In this document: positions 1 through 8,301 of the stretch, piece after piece
Layout: each line of letters begins with the position of its first letter
Numbering within the stretch: the stretch's first letter is position 1
Assembly: GCF_035917415.1 (NCBI RefSeq)
Contig: NZ_CP109073.1
Location: forward strand, 124,001-188,000
DNA length: 64,000 nt
DNA from: Streptomyces sp. NBC_01803
GTDB taxonomy: Bacteria > Actinomycetota > Actinomycetes > Streptomycetales > Streptomycetaceae
Direction of reading: 5' to 3'
Program-made: the position numbers and the translations under genes
Notes under the pieces: model-generated
What the model saw: the letters and a program-made list of their open reading frames with translations, nothing else
The model's database searches: none
Told to the model about the DNA's origin: nothing

Positions 1-2
1 CG

Positions 3-1400
3 ACGGCGGCCGGCCGCCGCTGGCGCGCGCTGCCCCGCGACCACCGGGGTCCGGTGCTGCTGCTCGTGCTGGCGGCCGGGCTGCTGGTGGCGCTGCTGCC
101 GTACGGGCCGTGGCTGGCGGCCGGTGCGGTGCTGGCGGCGGCGGGCGGGGCGGGCTGGCACGGGGAGCGGCGGGCGCGCGGGCGGTCGGCGGTCCAGTCG
201 GCGGCCGGGGAGCGGCTCGGGCTGCTCTACGAGGCGCTGGTGCCGTACTTCTCGGCGGCCGGGGACACGTCGCCGGAGCCGCTGTACGAGCGGGGTGGGG
301 ACTGGCGGCGGAGTTTCCCGTCGGTGGCGTTCGGGGCGGACGGGCGGATCGAACGGCTGGTGCTGACGTATCCGGCGTTCTTCCCGGACGGGGACCCGGA
401 GTGCCGGGCGCGGGTGGAGCGGCTGCTGGCGGCCAAGGCGGGGCGGGGGCGGGAGTTCGGCTTCCGCTGGGACGAGGAGCGCAACGAGCTGGCGATGGCG
501 GCGCTGGAGCCGTTGCCGGCGGAGATCCGCGCGCAGCGGTTCGTCACCTCGCCCGGCGAGACGGTCCTGGGGTTCACGGACGCGGGGGCGGTGGACCGTA
601 CGGTGCCCGTGCTCGGGGGGCCGGAGTACGGGGAGCTGCTGGACGCCTGTCCGGTGATGTGGCGGACGGGCCCGCGGTCGGCGGAGCCGCATCTGCTGGT
701 GGTGGGGGTGCCGGGGGCCGGGGCGACGTCGCTGCTGCGGTCGGTGGCGTTGCAGGCGCTGGAGCACGGGGATGTGCTGGTGGTGGAGGGCGGCGGGGCG
801 GCCGAGTTCGGGTGCTTCGCGGGGCGGGCGGGGGTGGTGGCGGTGGAGTCGGCGCCGGGCGCGGCGGTGGCGGCCCTGGAGTGGGCGGCGCGGGAGACCG
901 AGCGGCGGCTGCTGGCGGGCGGTGAGGGGCGGACGGTGCCGCGGCCGTTGTGGATCGTGGTGGACCGGCCGGCGCTGCTGGGTCATCTGGCGCGGATCGA
1001 GGGGCTGCGGGATCCGGTGCGGCTGCTGGAGGTGCCGCTGCGGTTCGGGCGGGCGGTGCGGGTGACGGTGGCGCTGGCGGAGCATTTCGAGGGGCTGGCG
1101 GGACTGGGCGGGGCGGTACTGGCGTGCGCGCGGGCGCGCGTGGTGCTGGGCGCGGTGACGGCGGGTCAGGTGGAGACGGTGCTGGGGGCGGCGCCGGGCG
1201 GTTCGGTGACGGTGGCGACACCGCCGGGGCGCGGGTTCGCGCGGCTGGGGGCGGGGCCGGTGTACCGGTTGCAGGTGCCGGCGACGCCCGATCCGGGTGA
1301 CGAGGCGACGGACGAGACGTTGCGGCGGGCGGTGCTGGCGCTGCTGCCGGCCCGGGTGGCGGGTCGGGGGGAGCCGGCCGCGGCGGGCGGCGGGGGCTGA
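3..1400 (+). CDS. Membrane-anchored FtsK/SpoIIIE-like protein with degenerate P-loop (5' end outside window)
   Basis: The reading frame is open from the first bases, so the true start is probably upstream of the window. An N-terminal hydrophobic segment (around bases 54-150, LLLVLAAGLLVALLPYG) looks like one or two membrane helices, followed by a soluble region and then a P-loop-like stretch GVPGAGATS near base 710, followed by a hydrophobic strand LVVEGG. The Walker A lysine is replaced by alanine, so ATP hydrolysis by a normal mechanism is doubtful. Overall this resembles the streptomycete FtsK/SpoIIIE-type membrane proteins of unknown role. It ends 9 bp from the convergent ROK gene. Function is not assigned beyond this resemblance. 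Confidence 0.55.
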   Translation, partial: TAAGRRWRALPRDHRGPVLLLVLAAGLLVALLPYGPWLAAGAVLAAAGGAGWHGERRARGRSAVQSAAGERLGLLYEALVPYFSAAGDTSPEPLYERGGDWRRSFPSVAFGADGRIERLVLTYPAFFPDGDPECRARVERLLAAKAGRGREFGFRWDEERNELAMAALEPLPAEIRAQRFVTSPGETVLGFTDAGAVDRTVPVLGGPEYGELLDACPVMWRTGPRSAEPHLLVVGVPGAGATSLLRSVALQALEHGDVLVVEGGGAAEFGCFAGRAGVVAVESAPGAAVAALEWAARETERRLLAGGEGRTVPRPLWIVVDRPALLGHLARIEGLRDPVRLLEVPLRFGRAVRVTVALAEHFEGLAGLGGAVLACARARVVLGAVTAGQVETVLGAAPGGSVTVATPPGRGFARLGAGPVYRLQVPATPDPGDEATDETLRRAVLALLPARVAGRGEPAAAGGGG

Positions 1401-1409
1401 GGTGCCGGG

Positions 1410-2633
1410 TCAGCCGGCGAGGGCGGCGAGCGGGTCGTCCAGGACGGGCTGCCAGGCGAGCTCGGCCGCGCCGACGAGGCTGTTGTGGTCCAGGGAGCAG
1501 GCCAGGATGGGCACGCTGCCGCTCCTCCCCCACAGGCTGCGTTCCTCGACGACGGCGCTCAGCCGTGCCGGGTCGGCTTCGAGGAGGCGGCGGTGCAGGC
1601 CGCCGAGGATGATGCGGTCGGGGTTGAAGATGTTGACCAGGCCGGCGAGGCCGAGGCCGAGGCGGTCGATGACGGTGGCGACGGCGGTGCGCGCGGCGGC
1701 GTCCCGGGAGGCGGCGTCGGGCGTGTAGGCGGCGCGGACGACGTCGGCGGCCTGGGCCAGCAGGGAGCCGTCGGGGTCGGGGACGCGGTCGGCCGCGTCG
1801 AGGAGGGCGAGGGGGTCGGCCTCGACGTCGAGGCAGCCGCGTCCGCCGCAGTGGCAGGGGCGGCCCTGAGGGTCGACGGTGAGGTGGCCGACTTCGAGGG
1901 CCAGGCCGGCGCTGCCGGTGTGGAGCCTGCCGTCGAGGACGAGGGCGCCGCCGACGCCGCGGTGCCCGGTGGCGACGCACAGGAGGTGCTGGGCGCCGCG
2001 ACCAGCGCCGTGGCGGTGTTCGGCGAGGGCGGCGAGGTTGACGTCGTTGCCGCAGAAGCCGGTCACCTCGACGCCGGCGTCGGCGAGGCAGCGGGTGAAG
2101 ATGTCGCGGACGGGGGCGCCGGCCGGCCAGGCGAGGTGGAGCGGGTTGAGGGCGGTGCCCTCGGGCTCGGCGACGGAGGAGGGGACGGCCAGGCCGGCGC
2201 CGACGCAACGCCGTCCGCTGTCGCGCAGCAGACCGACACCGGCGGCGACGACCTCGCCGAGGACCTGCGCGGGGTCGGCGTCGACGGTCACGCGGCCGGC
2301 GGCGGTGGCGACGATCCGGCCGCCGAGCCCGACCAGGGCGGCGCGGAAGCCGTCGGCGTGCACCTGGGCGGCGAGGACGACCGGCCCGTCGTCGGCGACG
2401 GCCAGGCGGTGGGACGGGCGGCCCTGGCTGCCGGAGGCGGCGCTGGGGCGGGAGTCCACGGTGATGAGGCCGAGGGTCTGGAGCTCGGTGGCGACGGCCC
2501 CCGCGGTGGCCCGGGTGACGCCCAGCTCGGTGGTGAGCACGGAGCGGGTCGGGGCGCGGCCCGTGTGGACGAGTTCCAGCGCGGGGCCGAGGGCGTTCCG
2601 GCCGCGCTCCAGCCTGGTGTGTGTGTGGGTCAC
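1410..2633 (-). CDS. ROK-family transcriptional regulator
   Basis: A 407-residue protein with an N-terminal winged-helix region (about residues 10-75, TRATAGAVATELQTLGLI) and a C-terminal ROK sugar-kinase-like domain. The ROK zinc signature is present as GHLTVDPQGRPCHCGGRGC (about residues 245-265), and the phosphate-binding-type GGAL motif precedes it. Such proteins (NagC/XylR type) bind operators and respond to sugars or sugar phosphates; the ligand here cannot be read. The start is a GTG with a weak AGGG just upstream. It is convergent with the upstream membrane protein and divergent from the MDMPI-family gene. Regulator rather than sugar kinase is inferred from the intact HTH. Confidence 0.85.
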   Translation of the reverse strand: MTHTHTRLERGRNALGPALELVHTGRAPTRSVLTTELGVTRATAGAVATELQTLGLITVDSRPSAASGSQGRPSHRLAVADDGPVVLAAQVHADGFRAALVGLGGRIVATAAGRVTVDADPAQVLGEVVAAGVGLLRDSGRRCVGAGLAVPSSVAEPEGTALNPLHLAWPAGAPVRDIFTRCLADAGVEVTGFCGNDVNLAALAEHRHGAGRGAQHLLCVATGHRGVGGALVLDGRLHTGSAGLALEVGHLTVDPQGRPCHCGGRGCLDVEADPLALLDAADRVPDPDGSLLAQAADVVRAAYTPDAASRDAAARTAVATVIDRLGLGLAGLVNIFNPDRIILGGLHRRLLEADPARLSAVVEERSLWGRSGSVPILACSLDHNSLVGAAELAWQPVLDDPLAALAG

Positions 2634-2779
2634 GTCCCTATTCTTGCTTTGTGTCAGCAGGGAACAAATGCAGGGCGGTTCTTGTCCGCGCCGCGCGGCC
2701 CGCCGCCGGACCTCCGGGGCGGTGGAGGGCGGCCCGCGCGGGGTGCGGCGCGGTCCTCATCGGCTGACACAATCCGCCG

Positions 2780-3532
2780 GTGAGGACCACAGATCTGCTG
2801 GCCGCGCTGGAGCGCGAAGGGGACCTGCTGACAGCCGCGGCGGAGCGGGCGGGCTGGGACGCTCCCGTGCCGAGCTGTCCCGGCTGGGCCGTCCGGGACC
2901 TGCTCACGCATCAGGGGCACGTGCACCGCTGGGCGGCCCGGAACGTGGCCGAGCGGCTGTCCGCGCGTACGCCGCGCGGCACGGAGGCGGTGCCGGACGG
3001 CGAGCTCGCCGCGTGGTTCCGGGCGGGGCACCGGGAGCTGCTGGACGTGCTGGAGCGGGCTCCGGAGGACATGGAGTGCTGGACGTTCCTGAACGGCTCG
3101 CCGACGCCCCGGCACTTCTGGGCGCGACGGCAGGCGCATGAGACGGCCATCCACCGCGTCGACGCCGAACTCGCCGCCGGGGAGCCGCTGTCGCCGTTCG
3201 CGCCGGGGGTGGCGGTGGACGGCGTGGACGAGCTGCTGGCCGGCTTCCACACCAGGTTCCGCAGCCGGGTGCGGAGCGAGCGCCCGCGCACGCTGGCGGT
3301 CCGGGCGACGGACGAGCCGGGCGCGGTGTGGACGGTGCTGATCTCCACCGAGCCGCCCCGGGTGAGCCGGCCGGAGGTGGCGGGGGCGGCCGGGGTGGCG
3401 GAGTGCGAGATCAGCGGGCGGGCCGCCGAGCTGTATCCGGCGCTGTGGAACCGGCTGCCGTACGAGGGCGTACTGGCCGTCACGGGGGACGCGGCGGTGG
3501 CCGGACTGTGGCGGGAGACCTCCGGCATCTGA
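2780..3532 (+). CDS. Maleylpyruvate isomerase-family (mycothiol-dependent) protein
   Basis: A 250-residue protein of the DinB/MDMPI fold. The N-terminal four-helix metal-binding domain carries the expected ligands: the histidine in the LLTHQGHVHRW region and Glu and His in AHETAIHRVDAE (about residue 115-128). The C-terminal part (about 175-250) fits the MDMPI C domain, with the AELYPALWNRLP segment typical of it. Family members are mycothiol-dependent isomerases or S-transferases, usually of unknown substrate. The start is the GTG at 2780. It is divergent from the ROK regulator, with 146 bp between start codons. Substrate unknown. Confidence 0.8.
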   Translation: MRTTDLLAALEREGDLLTAAAERAGWDAPVPSCPGWAVRDLLTHQGHVHRWAARNVAERLSARTPRGTEAVPDGELAAWFRAGHRELLDVLERAPEDMECWTFLNGSPTPRHFWARRQAHETAIHRVDAELAAGEPLSPFAPGVAVDGVDELLAGFHTRFRSRVRSERPRTLAVRATDEPGAVWTVLISTEPPRVSRPEVAGAAGVAECEISGRAAELYPALWNRLPYEGVLAVTGDAAVAGLWRETSGI

Positions 3533-3915
3533 ATGTTACCCGCGAGTAACTGGCGGCGAGGTCGGCGCTCGGTGATAGGCGGGGCCGGGTGCCCTCGGTG
3601 GCGGTGGTCACCCGCAGGCCGGCGTCGGCGGCCTGTTCGGCGGGCGAAGACGTCGAAGGAGACCCCGGCCGGACTGGTTGTGCCCGGCGAGCTGGGAGCC
3701 GACGAGCTGGATGAACAGGACCGCGCCGGTGGAGCGCCACGGGAGCCGGGCCGCCGGGGGCTGGACGGCGAGCCACCGTCGCCGGCGGGGATCCTGCGGG
3801 ACGGTGCCCGGTCCCGTGGGAAGTGCGGTCATGCCGGCAACGCTCGTGCCCGGCCGGCGGCCGGGCGTCAGCCGACGGCGGTCATCCGTCTGCTCCCGCG
3901 GGAGTACGCCGGAGG
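3533..3915. other. 383-bp intergenic region with no intact gene
   Basis: No intact gene is seen between the MDMPI-family gene and the flavoprotein gene. The minus-strand frame from about 3832 to 3608 encodes a hydrophobic stretch (AVLFIQLVGSQLAGHNQSG) that resembles the first membrane segment of streptomycete sensor histidine kinases of the DUF7134 type, but nothing downstream continues it. It could be a decayed gene fragment; this is a weak resemblance only. Confidence 0.3.
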
Positions 3916-5169
3916 TCAGGACCCCGCCCGGTCGGGGGAGCCGGGGGCGGCGCCCTGGTCCCGGGCGAGGGTGCGGTCCAGGGCGGCGAGGGTGCGGCGG
4001 GCCACCGGGTGGGTACGCACGATCCCGGCGAGCGTGGTCGAGCCGCGGGTGATCCGCGCGAAGAGCGCCCAGGCGGGGCGGACGCCGACGAGGGTGGCGT
4101 GCAGGAGCCCGGGGCGGTGGGAGAACGCGGCCAGCAGGCGACGGCCGACGCCCATCTCCACGCCCAGGCCCGACTTGACGGCGAAGGTGTAGTTCAGGGC
4201 CTGGCGGCGGGCGTCGACGGCGTCGGCCGCCTCCGCGATGCGGACCGCCCACTGCCCGGCGAGCCGGCCGGAGCGCAGGGCGAAGGAGATGCCCTCGCGG
4301 GTCCACGGCTCCAGCAGGCCGGCCGCGTCGCCGCAGACCAGGACCCGGCCCCGGGAGAGCGGCGAGTCGTCGGTGCGGCAGCGGGTGAGATGGCCGGAGG
4401 AGATGGCGGGCTCGAACCCGGACAGGCCCAGGCGGGAGACGAGCTCCTCCAGGTACCGCTTGGTCGCGGCGCCGTCCCCGCGCGCGGAGATCACGCCGAC
4501 GGTGAGGGTGTCGCCCTTGGGGAAGACCCAGCCGTAGGAGCCGGGCAGCGGTCCCCAGTCGATCAGGGCGCGACCCTTCCACTCGGCGGCGACCCCGGGC
4601 GGTACCGGGATCTCCGCCTCCAGGCCGAGATCCACCTGCCCGAGGCGGACGCCGACGTGGGCCCCTATGCGGCTGGCGCTGCCGTCGGCGCCGACCACGG
4701 CGCGGGCCAGCAGCGTCTCGCCGCCGGCCAGCACGACCGCCACCGTGCGCCGGTCGGGAACGGCCGGGCCGTGCTGCTCGACGCGCGAGACCGTGGTGCC
4801 GGTGCGCAGCTCGGCGCCGGCCTTCACCGCGGCCTCGACCAGGCGCTGGTCGAACTCGGGGCGGTTGACCAGCCCGAACAGCATCCGCTTGGAGCGCCGG
4901 GTGCGCGCCAGCCTGCCGTTGAGCGAGAACGTCACGGCGTGCACGCGGTCCCGCAGCGGCAGTTCGAAGCCGGGGGGCAGCGCGTCGCGCGAGGGGCCTA
5001 TGATGCCGCCGCCGCAGGTCTTGTAGCGCGGCAGCTCCGCCTTCTCCAGCAGCAGCACCCGCCGGCCGGCCTCGGCGGCGGCGCGGGCGGCCGACGCTCC
5101 GCCGGGGCCGGCCCCCACCACGACGACATCCCACACCATTCCGGACCCGGCTCCGTTCTCGCTGCTCAC
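3916..5169 (-). CDS. Geranylgeranyl reductase-family FAD oxidoreductase
   Basis: A 417-residue flavoprotein. The N-terminal Rossmann motif VVVVGAGPGGASAA (about residues 14-27) is followed by the LLLEKAELPRYKTCGGG segment characteristic of the geranylgeranyl reductase (ChlP-like) family, where the PxxKxCGG loop lies beside FAD. A second FAD contact, GDAAGLLEPWTREGI (about residue 290), also matches the family. Members reduce isoprenoid chains of menaquinones, archaeal-type lipids or other polyprenyls, but many actinobacterial members are uncharacterised. The start is GTG. It stands alone in a minus orientation, divergent from the M20 peptidase gene. Confidence 0.82.
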   Translation of the reverse strand: MSSENGAGSGMVWDVVVVGAGPGGASAARAAAEAGRRVLLLEKAELPRYKTCGGGIIGPSRDALPPGFELPLRDRVHAVTFSLNGRLARTRRSKRMLFGLVNRPEFDQRLVEAAVKAGAELRTGTTVSRVEQHGPAVPDRRTVAVVLAGGETLLARAVVGADGSASRIGAHVGVRLGQVDLGLEAEIPVPPGVAAEWKGRALIDWGPLPGSYGWVFPKGDTLTVGVISARGDGAATKRYLEELVSRLGLSGFEPAISSGHLTRCRTDDSPLSRGRVLVCGDAAGLLEPWTREGISFALRSGRLAGQWAVRIAEAADAVDARRQALNYTFAVKSGLGVEMGVGRRLLAAFSHRPGLLHATLVGVRPAWALFARITRGSTTLAGIVRTHPVARRTLAALDRTLARDQGAAPGSPDRAGS

Positions 5170-5345
5170 GATGTGTCGTCGCTCCCCGTCGCGTCCCGTG
5201 GTCTTCGTCCACCGCCCGGCATCCTACGGCGCCCCAGGCGCATCACCCGGCTATACGATGATCGTCACACCACTGCCCTTCGCACACACGTCATCCACCA
5301 CGTCGTCCACGCGCGGGGGAGCGCGCGGGCGTTGAGGAGCGTTCC

Positions 5346-6722
5346 ATGGGACACAGCACCGAGCACGCCGCGATCGCCGCCGCCGTCGGGGCGCTCATGC
5401 CCCGGGCGCGGACCGAGCTGGCCGAGCTGGTGGCCTTCCGTTCCGTCGCGGACCCCGCGCAGTTCCCACCCGAGGAGTGCCGGGCCGCGGCGGAGTGGGT
5501 CGCCGCCGCGCTGCGCGCCGAGGGCTTCGCGGATGTCGCCCCGCTGGACACCCCGGACGGGACCGCGTCCGTCTACGGCCACCTGCCCGGGCCCGAGGGC
5601 GCGCCCACCGTCCTGCTGTACGCGCACTACGACGTGCAGCCGCCGCTGGACGAAGCGGCCTGGACCTCCCCGCCGTTCGAGCTGACCGCACGGGACGGGC
5701 GCTGGTACGGACGCGGCGCGGCCGACTGCAAGGGCGGTGTGCTGATGCACTTGCTGGCGCTGCGCGCCCTGCGGGAGACCGGTGGTGTGCCGGTGGGCGT
5801 GAAGGTGATCGTGGAGGGCTCCGAGGAGCAGGGCACCGGCGGGCTGGAGCGCTACGCCGAGGCGCACCCCGGTCTGCTGGCGGCCGACGCCGTGGTGATC
5901 GGCGACGCCGGGAACGCCCGGGCCGGGCAGCCCACGGTGACCGCGATGCTGCGCGGCATGGTGCTGGTCCGCGTCCAGGTGGACACCCTGGCGGGCAACC
6001 TGCACTCCGGGGCGTTCGGCGGGGTCGCGCCCGACGCCTTGGCGGCGCTGGTGCGCGTGCTGGGCTCGCTGCACGCGGAGGACGGCTCCACGACGGTCGA
6101 CGGGCTGGCCGCGGACGGCGTCTGGGAGGGCGCCGCCTACCCCGACGAGGTGTTCCGCGAGGACGCCGGGGTGCTGGACGGGGTGCGGCTAATCGGCTCC
6201 GGCACCGTCGCGGACCGGGTGTGGGCGCGGCCGTCCGCGACGGTGCTCGGCATCGACTGCCCGCCCGTCGTCGGGGCCACGCCGTCGGTGCAGGCGAGCG
6301 CGCGGGCCCTGGTGAGCCTGCGGGTGCCGCCCGGCGTCGAGGCGGGGGCGGCGGGCCGGCTGCTGGCGGACCACCTGCGGTCCCGGGCGCCGTGGGGGGC
6401 GCGGGTCACGGCCGAAGTGGCGGGCGAGGGCCAGCCGTTCCGCGCCGACACCGCCAGCCCCGCCTACACCGCGATGGCCGGGGCGATGCGCGAGGCGTAC
6501 GACGGCGCGGAGATGGCCGTGGTGGGCCAGGGCGGCTCGATACCGCTGACGAACACGCTCGCCGGGCTCTACCCGGACGCCGAGATCCTGCTGATCGGGC
6601 TGAGCGAGCCCGCGGCCCGCATCCACGCGGTGGACGAGAGTGTCTCGCCCGAGGAGCTGGAACGGATGTCGGTCACCGAGGCGCTGTTCCTGCGGCGCTA
6701 CGCGGCGGCCCGGCAGGGCTGA
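5346..6722 (+). CDS. M20-family metallopeptidase (dipeptidase)
   Basis: A 458-residue cytosolic M20/PepV-CNDP-like dipeptidase. Zinc-ligand motifs are all visible: HYDVQP (about 97-102), GRGAADCKGG (about 122), EGSEEQGTGG (about 158, with the general-base Glu and a ligand Glu), a ligand Asp in IGDAGN, and a C-terminal HAVDESV. The central lid/dimerisation domain (about 200-360) is present, so the length matches the family. A strong Shine-Dalgarno GAGGAG lies 6 nt before the ATG. It probably hydrolyses dipeptides or a related amide; the substrate is not predictable. A convergent terminator-like hairpin follows the gene. Confidence 0.9.
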   Translation: MGHSTEHAAIAAAVGALMPRARTELAELVAFRSVADPAQFPPEECRAAAEWVAAALRAEGFADVAPLDTPDGTASVYGHLPGPEGAPTVLLYAHYDVQPPLDEAAWTSPPFELTARDGRWYGRGAADCKGGVLMHLLALRALRETGGVPVGVKVIVEGSEEQGTGGLERYAEAHPGLLAADAVVIGDAGNARAGQPTVTAMLRGMVLVRVQVDTLAGNLHSGAFGGVAPDALAALVRVLGSLHAEDGSTTVDGLAADGVWEGAAYPDEVFREDAGVLDGVRLIGSGTVADRVWARPSATVLGIDCPPVVGATPSVQASARALVSLRVPPGVEAGAAGRLLADHLRSRAPWGARVTAEVAGEGQPFRADTASPAYTAMAGAMREAYDGAEMAVVGQGGSIPLTNTLAGLYPDAEILLIGLSEPAARIHAVDESVSPEELERMSVTEALFLRRYAAARQG

Positions 6723-6776
6723 CCGGCGACGCCCCCTCCCCCGGACCCCGGGCGGTGTGTGGTGGGGCGCCGCCGG
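6723..6776. terminator. Hairpin between convergent genes
   Basis: An inverted repeat, CCGGCGACGCCCC (6723-6735) with GGGGCGCCGCCGG (6764-6776), has 13-bp arms with one mismatch and a 28-nt loop. It lies between the stops of two convergent genes and probably acts as a bidirectional terminator. There is no T tract, as is usual in this group. Confidence 0.5.
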
Positions 6777-6782
6777 GTCGGG

Positions 6783-7403
6783 TCAGCGGTGGCGGCCCGC
6801 GCGGCGGCGGGCGAGGATCAGGCCGGCCGCGACGGCGACCGCGGTGAGTCCGCCGCCCGCCAGCAGCATGGTGTCGCCCTCCGGCTGGGTGCCGCCGACG
6901 CCGGCTTGGGCGCCGCGCGTGGGCAGCACCGTGGATGTCGCGGTGGATGTCGCGGTGGACGTCGCGGTGGAACTCGCCGTCGGCTGCGTGGTCCCGGTGG
7001 CCGTCGGGCTGGGCGTGGTGGTGGCGGAGGCGATGGTGAGGGCGGCGGTACCGGTCTGGGAGCCGCAGGTGAACGTCACGTCGTAACGGGCGCCGACGCG
7101 GGCGTCGGCGTCGACGGTGGTCCTGGCGCTCTGCAACGCGCCCGGCATGCCGAGGGTGATCTTGTCGAAGACCGACGACTCGGCGGTCGCCTCGGATCCG
7201 GTGCAGTTGGTGACGGTCAGGTCGACCGAGCCGCCGGGCCGGACGGACGCCGGCGAGACGCTGAAGCCGAAGGAGGGATTCGTCGCCTGGCCGGGCGGCC
7301 GGGCCGGCCCCTGTCCGCCCGCGGCGAGCGCGGCCGGTGCGCTCGCCCCGAGGACCATCGCACCCAGCCCCGTGGCGGCCAGTGCGGTACGCAGTGTGCT
7401 CAT
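6783..7403 (-). CDS. Secreted, C-terminally membrane-anchored protein
   Basis: A 206-residue exported protein. The signal peptide (about 1-27, ending APAALAAG) is followed by an Ig-like beta-rich domain (about 40-125) with two cysteines (VTNCTG and VTFTCGSQ) that could form a disulfide. A Thr/Ser/Pro-rich spacer with repeated STAT units follows (about 130-162), then a C-terminal hydrophobic helix and an RRRAGRHR tail. This layout looks like a surface protein, but only LPTRG, not a canonical LPXTG or LAXTG motif, is seen. The class F sortase gene lies directly upstream on the same strand. The start ATG has GAGGAG 7 nt upstream. Confidence 0.75.
   Translation of the reverse strand: MSTLRTALAATGLGAMVLGASAPAALAAGGQGPARPPGQATNPSFGFSVSPASVRPGGSVDLTVTNCTGSEATAESSVFDKITLGMPGALQSARTTVDADARVGARYDVTFTCGSQTGTAALTIASATTTPSPTATGTTQPTASSTATSTATSTATSTVLPTRGAQAGVGGTQPEGDTMLLAGGGLTAVAVAAGLILARRRAGRHR
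6931..6978 (+). repeat. 12-bp tandem repeat inside secreted-protein gene
   Basis: Three copies of GTGGATGTCGCG (one with a C substitution) and a diverged fourth copy lie in tandem. On the coding (minus) strand they encode the repeated Thr-Ala-Thr-Ser spacer of the secreted protein, so the copy number would vary stalk length without breaking the frame. Confidence 0.85.
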
Positions 7404-7516
7404 GAGAAGGCTCCTCTGTCGCAGTCGCGCGTCACCCCGCACAGCGACTCAACCAGAAGGGAGGTCGCATAACCCGCCGAACGGGTCAAATGGGTTAATG
7501 AGGGGGGCCGTTCCCG

Positions 7517-8206
7517 TCAGCTCGCGCTCGTCATCCGCGCGAAGACCACCACGTTGTCCGTGTAGCCGGAGCCCTGTTCGAAGCTGCCACCGCAGGTGAT
7601 GATCCGCAGCTCGGCCTGGCCGGTGTCGTGGTAGACGGACTCCGGCAGGTTGCCCTTGGCGTAGACGGCGATGTCGTAGATCTCGAACCGGACGGCGACC
7701 CCGTCCTCGCGGATGACCTCCACGGAGTCGCCCAGCCGCACCGCGCCCAGGCCGTAGAAGACCGCGGGGCCCGCCGCGTTGTCCACGTGGCCGACGATGA
7801 CCGCGGTGCCCGGGGTGCCGGGCGCGGCGGCCCCCTCGTACCAGCCCGCCAGGTTCTGGATCTCCTGCGGTGGCGCCTCCATCCAGCCCTCGGGGTCGAG
7901 CCCGACGTTGGTCAGCGGGGCCTCGACGGCGATGGACGGGATCGACACCCAGGTCGGTACGGCGGGGGGCAGCGGCTGGGCCTGCGATCCGGGCGACGGC
8001 TGGTCGGCCTCGGCCGGCTCCTGCCGGGCGCTCTCCGGCTGGGGCGGCGCCGATGGCCCGTCGTCGTCCGCGGCCATGACGGTGACGCCGAGGGCCATGA
8101 CTCCCGCGATCGCCGCGTAGGCGGCCCGGGCGCCCCAGCCCGGGGCCTCGTCGGCGTCATCGTCGTCGTAGGGGTGGTAGTCCGGTATGTACTCGGGCTC
8201 GCGCAT
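7517..8206 (-). CDS. Class F sortase
   Basis: A 229-residue protein with an acidic cytoplasmic N terminus, one transmembrane helix (about 28-46, AYAAIAGVMALGVTVMAA), a Pro-rich linker, and a C-terminal sortase domain. Catalytic residues are seen: the His in VIVGHVDN, the Cys205 in IITCGG and the conserved Arg in FARM near the C terminus. Class F sortases are membrane-bound transpeptidases whose natural substrates are largely unknown. The downstream gene on the same strand encodes a secreted protein with a C-terminal anchor, a possible substrate. The ATG at 8206 is chosen; a GTG three codons upstream is possible. Confidence 0.85.
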   Translation of the reverse strand: MREPEYIPDYHPYDDDDADEAPGWGARAAYAAIAGVMALGVTVMAADDDGPSAPPQPESARQEPAEADQPSPGSQAQPLPPAVPTWVSIPSIAVEAPLTNVGLDPEGWMEAPPQEIQNLAGWYEGAAAPGTPGTAVIVGHVDNAAGPAVFYGLGAVRLGDSVEVIREDGVAVRFEIYDIAVYAKGNLPESVYHDTGQAELRIITCGGSFEQGSGYTDNVVVFARMTSAS

Positions 8207-8301
8207 CGCGGTCACCGCTTCGGGGAGATCCTCCCCCTGTCCGGGGCCATCACCGGACACGCTAGATCGGGGCCGGGCGCCGCGCGATTCGGCGGCGGCC
8301 G

